Origin: Candidatus Zhuqueibacterota bacterium
Lineage (GTDB): Bacteria; Electryoneota; RPQS01
NCBI GenBank assembly: GCA_003818605.1
Contig: RPQS01000030.1
Coordinates: 1-43,877 of the forward strand
Reading direction: 5' to 3'
Length of the DNA stretch: 43,877 nt
Shown here: in pieces, positions 9,186 to 18,507 of the stretch
Position numbering within the stretch: position 1 is the stretch's first letter
Layout of the letters: each line of letters opens with the position of its first letter
Made by a program: the position numbers and the translations under genes
The notes under the pieces: model-generated
What the model was told of the DNA's origin: nothing
What the model saw: only the letters and a program-made list of their open reading frames with translations
Database searches by the model: none

Positions 9186-10022
9186 ATGAGGAATTCTGCA
9201 CCGCTATTCGTGCCGCGTCTGGACTGGATAGTGTTTCTGGTTACGGTCGGCTTTTCGCTGACCCTTCTCTTTTTTGGGAAGGGAAGGGCGGTAGCTGTCG
9301 TCAAACGCGAAACCGGCGGAGCGATTGCCTATTTGGCTAAACCGGTCGGCTTGGTGAGACGGACCTTCAATTTATGGCGTGAGAATTCCGTTCTGCGGTC
9401 GCAAACCGAAGCGCTCAGTCTTGAAAATGCCGAACTGCGCGACGCCGCTCTGGAAAATGCGCGGTTGCGGGCGATGCTCGGATTCTCCGAACGCAGTTCG
9501 TTGAATTTAAAACCGGCGGAAGTGATCGGCTATCCGGGTCTGCAAATCGGCGGCAGGATTGTGATTGATGCGGGCCGTAGAGCAGGCGTCCGCGTTAATT
9601 CGGCCGTCCTCACACCCAATGGTCTGGTCGGGAAAGTGGTGGAGGTCTCCGATTTCTCATCGCTGGTTCAAACGCTTGAGGGCAATGCCTACGGAGTGTC
9701 CGTTTATATCGAGAGATCACGGGTAGCGGGAATTCTCCGCTGGGTCAAGCCGGGAACATGGACGATTGTCGGATTATCCACGGGTGAAGACGTCCGCACA
9801 GGTGATTTGGTTTTAACCACCGGCGCGGGATCGGTCTTTCCGAAAAATATACGTGTCGGTGTTGTAACCAAAGTGACCGGTCAGACGGAATCCAATCAAG
9901 GATGGTGCCGCATTTGCCCGTTTGTCCGGTTCGAATCTCTGGAGGAAGTTTTCGCTGTCGTGACGGAATCCGCCGCGGATCCGGCAGCGGACAGTCTTCT
10001 CATGAACGGGGGAAATCGGTGA
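9186..10022 (+). CDS. mreC: Rod shape-determining protein MreC
   Basis: MreC is a single-pass inner-membrane protein that links MreB to the periplasmic elongation machinery. From the ATG at 9186 the 278-residue protein has an N-terminal transmembrane helix (about residues 10-28, WIVFLVTVGFSLTLLFFG), a coiled coil (about 55-90, ENSVLRSQTEAL...LENARL) and the paired beta-barrel periplasmic domain (VIGYPGLQIGGRIVIDAGRR, NGLVGKVVEVSDFSSLVQ). The frame is open 42 nt further upstream into mreB, but the upstream residues lack family similarity. The start lies 7 nt after the mreB stop, and the end overlaps mreD as GTGA. Confidence 0.94.
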   Translation: MRNSAPLFVPRLDWIVFLVTVGFSLTLLFFGKGRAVAVVKRETGGAIAYLAKPVGLVRRTFNLWRENSVLRSQTEALSLENAELRDAALENARLRAMLGFSERSSLNLKPAEVIGYPGLQIGGRIVIDAGRRAGVRVNSAVLTPNGLVGKVVEVSDFSSLVQTLEGNAYGVSVYIERSRVAGILRWVKPGTWTIVGLSTGEDVRTGDLVLTTGAGSVFPKNIRVGVVTKVTGQTESNQGWCRICPFVRFESLEEVFAVVTESAADPAADSLLMNGGNR

Positions 10023-10495
10023 GCATCATCGGACCTATAGTCATTGCCGCTCTTTTGCTGGTGTTGGACATCGCGTTAGGCGGCTTGCTGTCTCTGGGGC
10101 CGGTGCGACCCTCCCTGACCTTGCCGTTCGTCGTGTATATCGGCCTGCGCGAGGGGCCGATTCCCGGCACTCTGTTCGGCGGCGGAATCGGATTATGCGC
10201 CGATTTGCTGGGAGCCTTGCCTTTAGGAGCGACGTCTTTTATCTATGCTATCATCGGCTTCATGTGCGGCAAGCTGTGGCATGACGGAACGTTTCGCTTG
10301 TTCTGGCCGTGGGGCGTATTTTTAGGTTGTTCCGGAGTCTTTTCCGCGGTGATTTCCCACTATCTGGTTTCGCGCGGCACCGGGCTTGCGTTTCTTCCGC
10401 TGTTTCTGAGCAGCGGTTTACCCGGCGCGATTTATACGACGATTTTAGGCTTGTTGTGGTTTCTTTCCCCTCTCCATCGTGTGCGTAACGTATGA
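10019..10495 (+). CDS. mreD: Rod shape-determining protein MreD
   Basis: MreD is a small polytopic membrane protein of the elongasome. The 158-residue protein from GTG 10019 is almost wholly hydrophobic, with about five predicted membrane helices, and carries the typical features (PSLTLPFVVYIGLREG, GGGIGLCADLLGALPLGATSF). The GTG start overlaps the mreC stop (GTGA); a longer open frame upstream within mreC is unlikely because it encodes a polar, dissimilar leader. It ends with an ATGA overlap into the PBP2 gene. Sequence conservation in MreD is low, so position in the operon contributes to the call. Confidence 0.9.
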   Translation: MSIIGPIVIAALLLVLDIALGGLLSLGPVRPSLTLPFVVYIGLREGPIPGTLFGGGIGLCADLLGALPLGATSFIYAIIGFMCGKLWHDGTFRLFWPWGVFLGCSGVFSAVISHYLVSRGTGLAFLPLFLSSGLPGAIYTTILGLLWFLSPLHRVRNV

Positions 10496-12300
10496 GATCC
10501 GGCAAAGTCGGTTCGGAATCTATTCGATTGTGGAGTTTTTTGGTTATTGGCGCACTGCTGTTTGGTGCGTTGGGGATGCGTCTGTTTCAATTACAGGTTT
10601 TACAGTGGCAGGAATTCCGCAATAAATCCGACAGCAATCGGTTTCGTTTAATTGAGATCGCGCCACCGCGCGGGGTGATGCGCGACCATAAGGGACGTCT
10701 GATCGTTACGAACAGACCATCCTATACGTGTTATGGCGTGCCGCATGAATTATGGCGCGATAAACGCGGGATAGCGCTACTCAATGCAGCGCTTCACATG
10801 CCGCCCGGTTTTCTGGAAAATGAAGTGATTAAGCCCTATCGGCGCACGTTTGCGCCGATGCGACTCAAACGCGACTTGTCTTTTTCCGAGCTGTCTGCGT
10901 TCGAGGAGGTTCGCGATCAGATTCCCGGCGCATTTCTCGAAGTGGAGCAAAAACGATCCTACAACGGCAAACTGGCCGCACACATGCTGGGCTATGTGAG
11001 CGAAGTTTCCAAAGAAGAACTGGAAAAGTTCCCCGATGTACTCACGGGTGATCTGGTCGGCAAACGCGGTTTAGAACGCATTTACGACAGCGCACTGCGC
11101 GGGGTGAAGGGACGCCGCTTTTCCGTGGTCAATGCGTTAGGCCAGGAAGTGGCGGAAGCGGAAAACCTGAAGCGTATTGATCCGGTGGCGGGGAAAGAAC
11201 TCTGGCTGGCATTGGATCTGGACATACAGGCTCTCGCCGAATCATTGCTTGTAGATCAGATCGGCGCCGTGGTGGCCATGGATGTCCGCTCGGGGGGAGT
11301 CTTGGCGATGGCCAGTTCTCCGACGTATGATCCGGAGATTTTCGCGGGACGCATAGATGCTGCGCAATGGAATGCGCTGTTAGAGGATCCGGATAAACCG
11401 ATGCTCAATCGGGCGGTACAAACCATGTATCCGCCCGGTTCGACAATTAAAATGGCGATGCTGACCGAAGGATTGGAGAGCGGCAAGATCACACCCACGT
11501 GGTCAATCAGTTGTCCGGGACACTATACGGTTGGAAATCGGACATTCAAGTGCTGGAAGAAGGGCGGGCACGGACATGTGGTTCCTTTGCGGGCGATTGA
11601 GGCCAGCTGCGATGTTTTTTTCTACAAACTGGGAATGACCATCGGGGTGGACGGTGTTCACGATGCTATGGCCCGATATCATTTGGGACAGGCGACAGGC
11701 GTGGATCAAACATCTGAGGCGGAAGGGCTAAGGCCGTCTGAAGCCTACTATAACCGCCGCTATACTCCCAGCGGCTGGACGAGAGGATTCATTCCTTCAA
11801 TATCCATCGGACAGGGCGAGGTCTTAGTAACTCCCGTTCAGATGTGCGCCTACGTTGCGGCTTTAGCCAATGGCAAAGAATGGCGTCAGCCTCATCTTGT
11901 CGAAGGGATATTCGATCCGGAAGCGCAATCCCTGAAACGTATTCGCTGGGCTGCTCCGCAGCCGTTGAATGCTTCTCCGGAAAACATTGAACTGGTACGG
12001 GAAGGAACCCGACGTGTGGTATGGGGCGATCATGGTACGGCTCGCCGGCAGCAGGACGACCTTGTGCATATCGCCGGAAAAACCGGTACGGCTCAGAATC
12101 CTCACGGTGATGATCATGCATGGTTCGTCGGTTATGCACCGTATGAAGATCCCATTGTAGCTTGCTGCGTATTGATTGAATTCGGAGAACATGGATCGTC
12201 TGCCGCAGCTCCCGTCGCCAAAGAGATCATGAAACGGTTTGTACTCTTAGAGCGGGAAGGCGAATCTCAAACGGCCGAAGCCGTGGCGAGGCCGCACTAA
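10492..12300 (+). CDS. mrdA: Penicillin-binding protein 2 (elongasome transpeptidase)
   Basis: PBP2 crosslinks peptidoglycan during rod elongation. The 602-residue protein has one N-terminal membrane helix (about residues 12-32), the dimerisation/pedestal region (APPRGVMRDHKGRL and the AHMLGYVSEVS segment) and a class B transpeptidase domain. Catalytic motifs are complete: SxxK as GSTIK (Ser near 317), the second motif as SCD (near 372), and KTG as AGKTGTAQNP (Lys near 530). SxD in place of SxN is common among PBP2 proteins. It overlaps mreD (ATGA) and rodA (one base, TAATG), consistent with the PBP2-RodA partnership. Confidence 0.96.
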   Translation: MRSGKVGSESIRLWSFLVIGALLFGALGMRLFQLQVLQWQEFRNKSDSNRFRLIEIAPPRGVMRDHKGRLIVTNRPSYTCYGVPHELWRDKRGIALLNAALHMPPGFLENEVIKPYRRTFAPMRLKRDLSFSELSAFEEVRDQIPGAFLEVEQKRSYNGKLAAHMLGYVSEVSKEELEKFPDVLTGDLVGKRGLERIYDSALRGVKGRRFSVVNALGQEVAEAENLKRIDPVAGKELWLALDLDIQALAESLLVDQIGAVVAMDVRSGGVLAMASSPTYDPEIFAGRIDAAQWNALLEDPDKPMLNRAVQTMYPPGSTIKMAMLTEGLESGKITPTWSISCPGHYTVGNRTFKCWKKGGHGHVVPLRAIEASCDVFFYKLGMTIGVDGVHDAMARYHLGQATGVDQTSEAEGLRPSEAYYNRRYTPSGWTRGFIPSISIGQGEVLVTPVQMCAYVAALANGKEWRQPHLVEGIFDPEAQSLKRIRWAAPQPLNASPENIELVREGTRRVVWGDHGTARRQQDDLVHIAGKTGTAQNPHGDDHAWFVGYAPYEDPIVACCVLIEFGEHGSSAAAPVAKEIMKRFVLLEREGESQTAEAVARPH

Positions 12301-13517
12301 TGCGATATACGCTCGCTTCTCTTGATTTGTGGATTCTGATCGCGGTACTCGGTTTGGCGGCGGTTGGATTAATGGCGAATTTTTCGACCAGCTATGCCGA
12401 AGGGGAATTGGAATTCACGCACTTCTATCGGCAGCTGATCTGGAGCGCGATCGGGCTTGTGCTCATGATGAGTGCGATCACGATTCCTTCCAAATACTAT
12501 CAGACTTTTGCCTATGCGGCATACCTATTGGGGATATTGGGACTCATCGCGGTTCTTGTCATAGGACAATCCGGAATGGGAGCAAAACGCTGGATCGGAT
12601 TGGGCATTTTTCAATTTCAGGCTTCCGAAATCGCCAAGCTGACCACGCTCTTGGGAGTAGCCCGTTTCCTGTCGGATTTCCCGCGCGATCGAGATAAAAT
12701 CTGGGTGACTTTGACCGCTGTCGGACTAACCGTTCTGCCGATGGGATTGGTTTTAGTCGAGCCGGATCTGGGAACGTCCATGGTTTATCCCATGATGTTA
12801 TTTTGTGTACTCGCATGGTCCGGAGCTCCGTTGTGGCATTTGTTACTCCTACTCTGTCCCATCGTTGCGGTTGTCACATCATGGAATACAACTTTATATG
12901 TCGTGACGCTCGTGGCGATGCTGATAATTATTTTCTTAAGTTCGAAGAGATTCATTCCGGTCATCTTGGCTGCCGGAATATTAGTAGTAATTGGCTCGGC
13001 AACCCCGATTCTGTGGAATAAACTGCATCCCTATCAGCAAAAGCGGCTGATCACATTTGTGGATCCGGAATCGGATCCGCTGGGTTCAGCATATCAACTT
13101 ATACAATCCAAAATTGCCGTGGGATCGGGGGGCTTAACCGGCAAGGGTTTTCTCAACGGCACGCAAACCCAGCTTAAATTCTTACCTGAAGGTCATACGG
13201 ATTTTATTTTTTCGGCATGGGGAGAAGAATTCGGCTTTATCGGCACGAGTGGCGTTGTGGTATTGTTTCTGGTTTTATTTTATCGCGGTATTCGTCTGGC
13301 ATCCAAATGCCATAACCCGTTTTTTGCAATAACGGCCGCCGGAATCGTATCCATGCTTGTGGCGCAGGCTCTGACGAATCTGTTTATGACCGTGGGATTG
13401 CTCCCCGTGACCGGCGTTCCGCTGCCGTTCATCAGTTATGGAGGTAGCTCCCTTTTGACGTGGATGATGATTTCGGGCGTTCTCCTGGGCATTAGCCTGA
13501 GATGGCGGGACTATTGA
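12300..13517 (+). CDS. rodA: Rod shape-determining protein RodA (SEDS glycosyltransferase)
   Basis: RodA polymerises lipid II into glycan strands and works with PBP2. The 405-residue protein is polytopic (about 10 helices) and shows SEDS-family landmarks: GAKRWIGLGIFQFQASEIAK, VEPDLGTSMVYP, TDFIFSAWGEEFGFIG and the C-terminal VTGVPLPFISYGGSSLL. The order directly after PBP2 and within the mre operon favours RodA over FtsW. The start overlaps the PBP2 stop by one base and the end overlaps the next gene by one base. Confidence 0.96.
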   Translation: MRYTLASLDLWILIAVLGLAAVGLMANFSTSYAEGELEFTHFYRQLIWSAIGLVLMMSAITIPSKYYQTFAYAAYLLGILGLIAVLVIGQSGMGAKRWIGLGIFQFQASEIAKLTTLLGVARFLSDFPRDRDKIWVTLTAVGLTVLPMGLVLVEPDLGTSMVYPMMLFCVLAWSGAPLWHLLLLLCPIVAVVTSWNTTLYVVTLVAMLIIIFLSSKRFIPVILAAGILVVIGSATPILWNKLHPYQQKRLITFVDPESDPLGSAYQLIQSKIAVGSGGLTGKGFLNGTQTQLKFLPEGHTDFIFSAWGEEFGFIGTSGVVVLFLVLFYRGIRLASKCHNPFFAITAAGIVSMLVAQALTNLFMTVGLLPVTGVPLPFISYGGSSLLTWMMISGVLLGISLRWRDY

Positions 13518-15100
13518 TGCTGTTTCGGATTCTATTGGTCTGGATGCTGTTCTTTGTCACGGCAAACGGGGCAGAATTACTCTGGCCTTTGCCGGGACAT
13601 CAAACTATCACGGGCGGATTTGCCGATGTCCGGCCCGATCACTTTCACGGGGGTGTGGATGTCAGCACGGGACGTCAATCCATTCCGGTGATTGCTCCGG
13701 AGGATGGTTGGATCGAGCGCATTGCAGTAACGCCCGGCGGTTACGGGCGAGTTCTATATTTTCGTATTTCCGACGACCGGACGGCCGTATTTGCGCATTT
13801 AGACCGTTTCCGTCCGGTTTTAGAGACGATGCTGCGCGATTCCGAACTTGCTGTTGGCACATATCGAGTAGACTTTTCCTTCGAGAATTCTGCTCCCGAA
13901 CGCTGTTTTAAAGCGGGGGACACGCTGGCTTTCACGGGCTGTACGGGCGCCGGACCGGCTCATTTTCACTATGAGATTCGGGAAGGTGCCGTGCAAACGG
14001 ATCCATTGGCTTACTACAAACGGCCGGATGACGAATCGCCGATTGTTACTTCGGTGGCGTGGATATCGCTTTCATCGCTCACGCCGTGGAATCCTGGAAG
14101 GAATTTGAAGCTTACCAAAACAGGATCGGGCAGGTGGCGAACCGAAGCCATTCGTTCCCGCGAACCGGTAGCGCTTTTAATTCGGACGCATGATCCGAAT
14201 CCGTGGATGCGGCCGGCGGTTCCGACGGTGATTCGTTTACAGGTGAACGGACAAACAGTTTTCGAAAACCGGGCGACGCGGATTGATCTGCTCGGACCGC
14301 GCGATATTTACACGCGCACAGTTTGGCCGGACCGAACCCGCAGCCGAATGGGTTTGCGCCGCCTGTTCGAAATGATTCCGAAGTCCGGTCGCGCGGATTC
14401 GCTTTCACATCCGGCGGGCTGGCTGTCCGGATTGAATAATGCCGACGTGCAAATCGAAGTAGAGGATCGCGCAGGGAATATCACGCGATGCGAAATCGCG
14501 ATTTCGGCGGGGGCGTGGCCGCCTTCGGCGGAGACGACGAATAATGAAGATTTCAATTGCGGAGCTTTCACTCTATCAACGAAAAATGACCCGACCGCGT
14601 CTTGGGCGGTCCTGGAACAAGCCTCATCCGATAGGGAAATCCGAATCGGTCCCGCGCATTTTGCCTTCGGAGATCGTTTACGGCTCTCATACAGTGCTCA
14701 GGATTTTAGAGGTCACTATTTTTACGAGCTGACGTCCAAGGGGGGCCGTAAACCGCTTTCGGTCATAAAAAATTCTGCATCAAACGATCCGGTTTGCTTG
14801 ATTTTACGATCGGGGACTTATGGAGTGGGAGAAGATACGGAACCGCCGAATCTGACTCTGTCGGTTCGCAAAGGAATAATTCGTTTCCGGATTTCCGACG
14901 GTCTTTCAGGAGTTGACGATGGTTCGATTCGCTGCAGTGTGGATGGCTTGACCGCTATCGCCGAGTTTGAGTATGAAGAGCGGGGAGGGGATATTTGGAC
15001 TCCGCAGCCTCTGTCCAAGGGATCGCACACGGTTGTCATGACGGCGGCCGATCGCGCGGGTAACGAGCGGATATGGAGCAACTCCATTATTATTCCCTAA
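13517..15100 (+). CDS. Secreted M23-family metallopeptidase
   Basis: The 527-residue protein starts with a clear signal peptide (MLFRILLVWMLFFVTANG). An N-terminal LytM/M23 domain follows, with intact zinc ligands: HGGVD (H44, D48), the catalytic His in FAHLD (H94), and HFH (H149, H151). This predicts a zinc endopeptidase acting on peptidoglycan. The long C-terminal part (about residues 170-527) is beta-rich and contains repeated Ig-like sections (VEDRAGNITRCEI, MTAADRAGNERIWS). ATG 13517 overlaps the rodA stop as TGATG, the same junction style used elsewhere in the operon; ATG 13502 is an alternative. Coupling to rodA suggests a role in wall remodelling during elongation. Confidence 0.9.
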   Translation: MLFRILLVWMLFFVTANGAELLWPLPGHQTITGGFADVRPDHFHGGVDVSTGRQSIPVIAPEDGWIERIAVTPGGYGRVLYFRISDDRTAVFAHLDRFRPVLETMLRDSELAVGTYRVDFSFENSAPERCFKAGDTLAFTGCTGAGPAHFHYEIREGAVQTDPLAYYKRPDDESPIVTSVAWISLSSLTPWNPGRNLKLTKTGSGRWRTEAIRSREPVALLIRTHDPNPWMRPAVPTVIRLQVNGQTVFENRATRIDLLGPRDIYTRTVWPDRTRSRMGLRRLFEMIPKSGRADSLSHPAGWLSGLNNADVQIEVEDRAGNITRCEIAISAGAWPPSAETTNNEDFNCGAFTLSTKNDPTASWAVLEQASSDREIRIGPAHFAFGDRLRLSYSAQDFRGHYFYELTSKGGRKPLSVIKNSASNDPVCLILRSGTYGVGEDTEPPNLTLSVRKGIIRFRISDGLSGVDDGSIRCSVDGLTAIAEFEYEERGGDIWTPQPLSKGSHTVVMTAADRAGNERIWSNSIIIP

Positions 15101-15115
15101 TCAAGGCTGGACGGC

Positions 15116-15793
15116 ATGATACCGATTCGCGATGAAAATCCCACGCGCCGGACTCCGTATGTCACCGTATCCCTGATTGCGATCAACTCGTTTGTTTTTA
15201 TTTATCAGTTCCTGCAACCTTCCGAAGCGCAGCATTGGATCACGTATAATTTCGGCGCGATTCCTCTGCTTTTAGTTCGGGATTTCAATCTTCTACCGCA
15301 ATTACCGGATCACGGGCTTACTTTAATCACGTCCATGTTCCTGCATGGGGGGATTTTTCACATCGCGGGGAATATGTTGTACCTATGGATCTTCGGCAAC
15401 AACGTCGAGGATTATCTCGGTCACGGCAAGTTCATTCTCTTTTATCTGGTCTGCGGCATAGCGGCTGCGCTTACGCATACACTGACGCAGATCACGTCTC
15501 CTGTACCGATGATCGGGGCGTCGGGCGCGATCAGCGGTATTCTGGGCGCGTATGTTGTCCTCTATCCTCGCGCCCGTGTTGTTACCATGCTTTGGATTTT
15601 CTTTTTCGTGCGATTCGTGCGCATACCGGCTTTTATCGTGCTGGGGATTTGGTTTCTCATGCAGCTTCCCGGCGCTCTCGGCGGACAGGGCGGTATCGCG
15701 TGGTTTGCGCATATCGGTGGATTTTTATTCGGTCTCATTTTCATCCGTCTCTGGGGCGGCGCACCGCCTCGGCGGCAACACTTTTTCGGTTAG
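15116..15793 (+). CDS. Rhomboid-family intramembrane serine protease
   Basis: The 225-residue protein has about six membrane helices and the rhomboid catalytic pattern: HIAGNMLYL in helix 2 (His82 and Asn86), GASGAISG with the nucleophile Ser136, and AHIGGF with His199. WR-like loop 1 sequence is weakly conserved. Substrates of bacterial rhomboids are mostly unknown. It begins 15 nt after the M23 peptidase gene and is followed 14 nt later by valS, so it seems part of the same transcription unit. The opening MIPIRDENPTRRTPYVT is the usual N-terminus of this bacterial subgroup, which supports the chosen start. Confidence 0.93.
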   Translation: MIPIRDENPTRRTPYVTVSLIAINSFVFIYQFLQPSEAQHWITYNFGAIPLLLVRDFNLLPQLPDHGLTLITSMFLHGGIFHIAGNMLYLWIFGNNVEDYLGHGKFILFYLVCGIAAALTHTLTQITSPVPMIGASGAISGILGAYVVLYPRARVVTMLWIFFFVRFVRIPAFIVLGIWFLMQLPGALGGQGGIAWFAHIGGFLFGLIFIRLWGGAPPRRQHFFG

Positions 15794-15807
15794 TGAAGTA
15801 GACTCCC

Positions 15808-18507
15808 ATGCCCATCGTTCAACTTGACAAAGCTTATAATTCCGCTGTTGTAGAAACCCGCCTCTATCAGGAATGGGAATCGCGCGGTTATTTTATTGCT
15901 CCCGTCCGCAAGGACAGGAAACCGTTTGTGGTCATGATGCCCCCGCCTAATGTGACGGGCATTCTTACCATCGGCCACGTGCTTGTTACGTCGTTACAGG
16001 ATATTCTGATTCGCTGGCACCGCATGCTCGGTGAAGACACGCTATGGCTTCCCGGTACGGATCACGCAGGCATTGCTACTCAGATTAAAGTCGAAGCCGC
16101 CCTGCATAAAGAGGGGCTGACTCGCCACGATCTTGGCCGTGAAAAGTTGGTCGAAAAAATTTGGGAATGGAAAGAACATCACGGCGGCATCATTCTCAAG
16201 CAGCTTCGTTATCTGGGCGCGTCGTGCGATTGGTCGCGGGAACGCTTTACTTTGGATCCCGGACTTTCGCGCGCCGTGGCGACGATGTTTGTCCGGCTCT
16301 ATGAAAAAGGTTTGATCTATCGCGGCAAGCGAATCGTGAATTGGGATCCCGTTTCGCGGACGGCTCTCTCCGATGAGCAAGTGGATTATCGCACGGTACA
16401 GTCTCATCTGTGGCATATTCGCTATCCGCTTACGGACGGTTCGGGTTATCTCGTCGTTGCCACGACTCGCCCTGAAACCATGCTCGGCGATACGGCGGTG
16501 GCGGTTCATCCGGAGGATTTCCGCTATACCCATCTTCACGGCAAAACCGTTACTTTGCCGCTGGTCGGCAAGAAGATTCCGATTGTTCCCGATAATTATG
16601 TGGATCGCGAATTCGGTACGGGCTGCGTGAAAGTTACTCCCGCGCACGATCCCAATGATTTCGAGATCGGCGGTCGTCACAAGCTTGAATTCGTTGTTGT
16701 CATCGGTCCCGACGGTCACATGACCGACCAAGTTCCGGAGTGCTACCGCGGATTGACACGCGAAGAATGCCGCAAGCACGTGGCTCATGATCTGGAAGCG
16801 CAGGATTTGCTCGAGAGAACGGAACCGTATTCGCATCAGGTTGGCCACAACGAACGCACCGGTGTAGTCATCGAACCGCTCTTGTCTGAACAGTGGTTCG
16901 TCAGTATGAAAGGTTTGGCGGAACCGGCAATTCGTGCCGTGCGCAGCGGGGAAGTCCAGTTTTATCCCAAGCACTGGGAGAAAACCTATTTTCACTGGAT
17001 GGAAAACGTGCGCGATTGGTGCATCTCCCGGCAGCTTTGGTGGGGCCATCGCATTCCGTTATGGACTGTGAAGGAAACCGGTGAAGTCATTTGTTCGGCG
17101 GATGATCCTTCTAAAAATCCAAAGCACGCAGGATTGACTTTAGAGCAGGATACCGACGTGCTCGATACGTGGTTCTCATCGTGGTTGTGGACATTTTCTA
17201 CGCTCGGTTGGCCGGATAATACCGAAGATCTGCAGCACTTTCATCCGACCAGCGTGCTGGTTACCGGGCCGGATATTATTTTCTTGTGGGTCGCGCGCAT
17301 GATAATGGCCTCCGAAGAAGTGATGGGCACCATTCCGTTTTCGAAAGTATATTTCAACGGAATCGTCCGCGATATGCGGGGCCGCAAACTTTCCAAATCG
17401 CTCGGCAATTCGCCGGATCCCTTAGACGTTATCGCACAATATGGCACCGACGCGCTGCGTTTCACGATGGTTTCGCAGACTCCGCTCGGCGGCGATATCC
17501 GGTTCGGTCCGGAACTTTGCGAGATGGGCCGCAATTTCGCCAATAAAATCTGGAATGCATCGCGTCTGCTGTTCATGAATCTTCCCGAAGAAGGCGACGC
17601 ATTTGCGTTCACCCCCGTGGATTGTCTGCCAAAAGCGCCTGACAATCTGATTGACCGTTGGATCATGTCGGCGTTTTTCTCGACAACGCGCAACGTTACG
17701 CTTGCTCTGGAGGAAATGCGTTTTGCAGATGCCGCAAAATTATTATATGCGTTTGTATGGAACGATTTCTGTGATTGGTATCTGGAATTAATCAAGCCCC
17801 GCCTGCAGAACGGCGGCGCGGAGAAATCCGAGGCGCTGGCGAACGCGCTCGGAGTGCTGCACGGAATCTTGCGGCTGCTGCATCCTTATATGCCGTTTAT
17901 CACAGAAGAGATCTATCAGCAGCTTCGCCGCATTTCGGAAAACGATTGGCCGGCAGAATACCGAACCGAAACCATTCTGTTTGCGCCCTATCCGCAGCAG
18001 CGTCTGGAGTTCATTGATTCGGCTGTTGAAGAAGAATTTGCGCTTCTGGAAGACGTCGTCAACGCGCTGCGCAATATCCGGGGCGAACTGCGGCTGGCTA
18101 AGCAGATCCAAATGCCGGTTGCCATTGTGGGTGGCACGGCGGATCAAATCGAGTTTCTGAAAAAGTTCTCGCCGTTAGTCGAAAAACTTGCGGGTCTTGA
18201 GAAACTCTCGTTCGAATCCGTAAAACCAAAGGGCAGCGCCGCCGCAATTGTACACGGTCTCGAAGTCTGTGTTCCGCTGGGCGGACTGATTGATCCGAAT
18301 GTGGAGCGCGCCCGTTTGGTCAAGGAGCAGGATCGGCTGAACAAACTTCTGCAAGGTGCGGAAGCGCGCTTGTCTAATCCGCAATTCATCGAAAATGCCG
18401 ATCCGGCCGTCGTGGATTCCGAACGTGAAAAACTTTCCAGTCTGCGAATGTCGCTGGGAAAAGTGAATAAGTATATCGCGGAAATCAACTCCATCAACGA
18501 GGGATGA
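15808..18507 (+). CDS. valS: Valyl-tRNA synthetase
   Basis: The class I synthetase charges tRNA-Val. The 899-residue length is normal. The nucleotide-binding signature appears as NVTGILTIGHVL (T54-IGH57), a Thr variant of the HIGH motif that is allowed in the class I signature, and the second motif is KLSKS (527-531). The editing domain (about residues 200-330), anticodon-binding domain and the C-terminal coiled coil that is typical of ValRS (EQDRLNKLLQGAEARLSNPQF) are present. TMPPPNVTG-type start and PGTDHAGIATQ distinguish it from IleRS and LeuRS. It overlaps the next gene (ATGA). Confidence 0.97.
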   Translation: MPIVQLDKAYNSAVVETRLYQEWESRGYFIAPVRKDRKPFVVMMPPPNVTGILTIGHVLVTSLQDILIRWHRMLGEDTLWLPGTDHAGIATQIKVEAALHKEGLTRHDLGREKLVEKIWEWKEHHGGIILKQLRYLGASCDWSRERFTLDPGLSRAVATMFVRLYEKGLIYRGKRIVNWDPVSRTALSDEQVDYRTVQSHLWHIRYPLTDGSGYLVVATTRPETMLGDTAVAVHPEDFRYTHLHGKTVTLPLVGKKIPIVPDNYVDREFGTGCVKVTPAHDPNDFEIGGRHKLEFVVVIGPDGHMTDQVPECYRGLTREECRKHVAHDLEAQDLLERTEPYSHQVGHNERTGVVIEPLLSEQWFVSMKGLAEPAIRAVRSGEVQFYPKHWEKTYFHWMENVRDWCISRQLWWGHRIPLWTVKETGEVICSADDPSKNPKHAGLTLEQDTDVLDTWFSSWLWTFSTLGWPDNTEDLQHFHPTSVLVTGPDIIFLWVARMIMASEEVMGTIPFSKVYFNGIVRDMRGRKLSKSLGNSPDPLDVIAQYGTDALRFTMVSQTPLGGDIRFGPELCEMGRNFANKIWNASRLLFMNLPEEGDAFAFTPVDCLPKAPDNLIDRWIMSAFFSTTRNVTLALEEMRFADAAKLLYAFVWNDFCDWYLELIKPRLQNGGAEKSEALANALGVLHGILRLLHPYMPFITEEIYQQLRRISENDWPAEYRTETILFAPYPQQRLEFIDSAVEEEFALLEDVVNALRNIRGELRLAKQIQMPVAIVGGTADQIEFLKKFSPLVEKLAGLEKLSFESVKPKGSAAAIVHGLEVCVPLGGLIDPNVERARLVKEQDRLNKLLQGAEARLSNPQFIENADPAVVDSEREKLSSLRMSLGKVNKYIAEINSINEG

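Noticed and set aside
11602-11613. SCD in place of SxN in PBP2
   Set aside because: SxD is common in the PBP2 class and does not suggest loss of function.
15949-15984. Loss of the first His of the HIGH motif in ValRS (TIGH)
   Set aside because: Thr is an accepted variant at this position in the class I synthetase signature, so it does not imply an inactive enzyme.
16042-17049. Long minus-strand open frame opposite valS (335 codons)
   Set aside because: Antisense shadow of a conserved synthetase; no ribosome-binding site or family motif.
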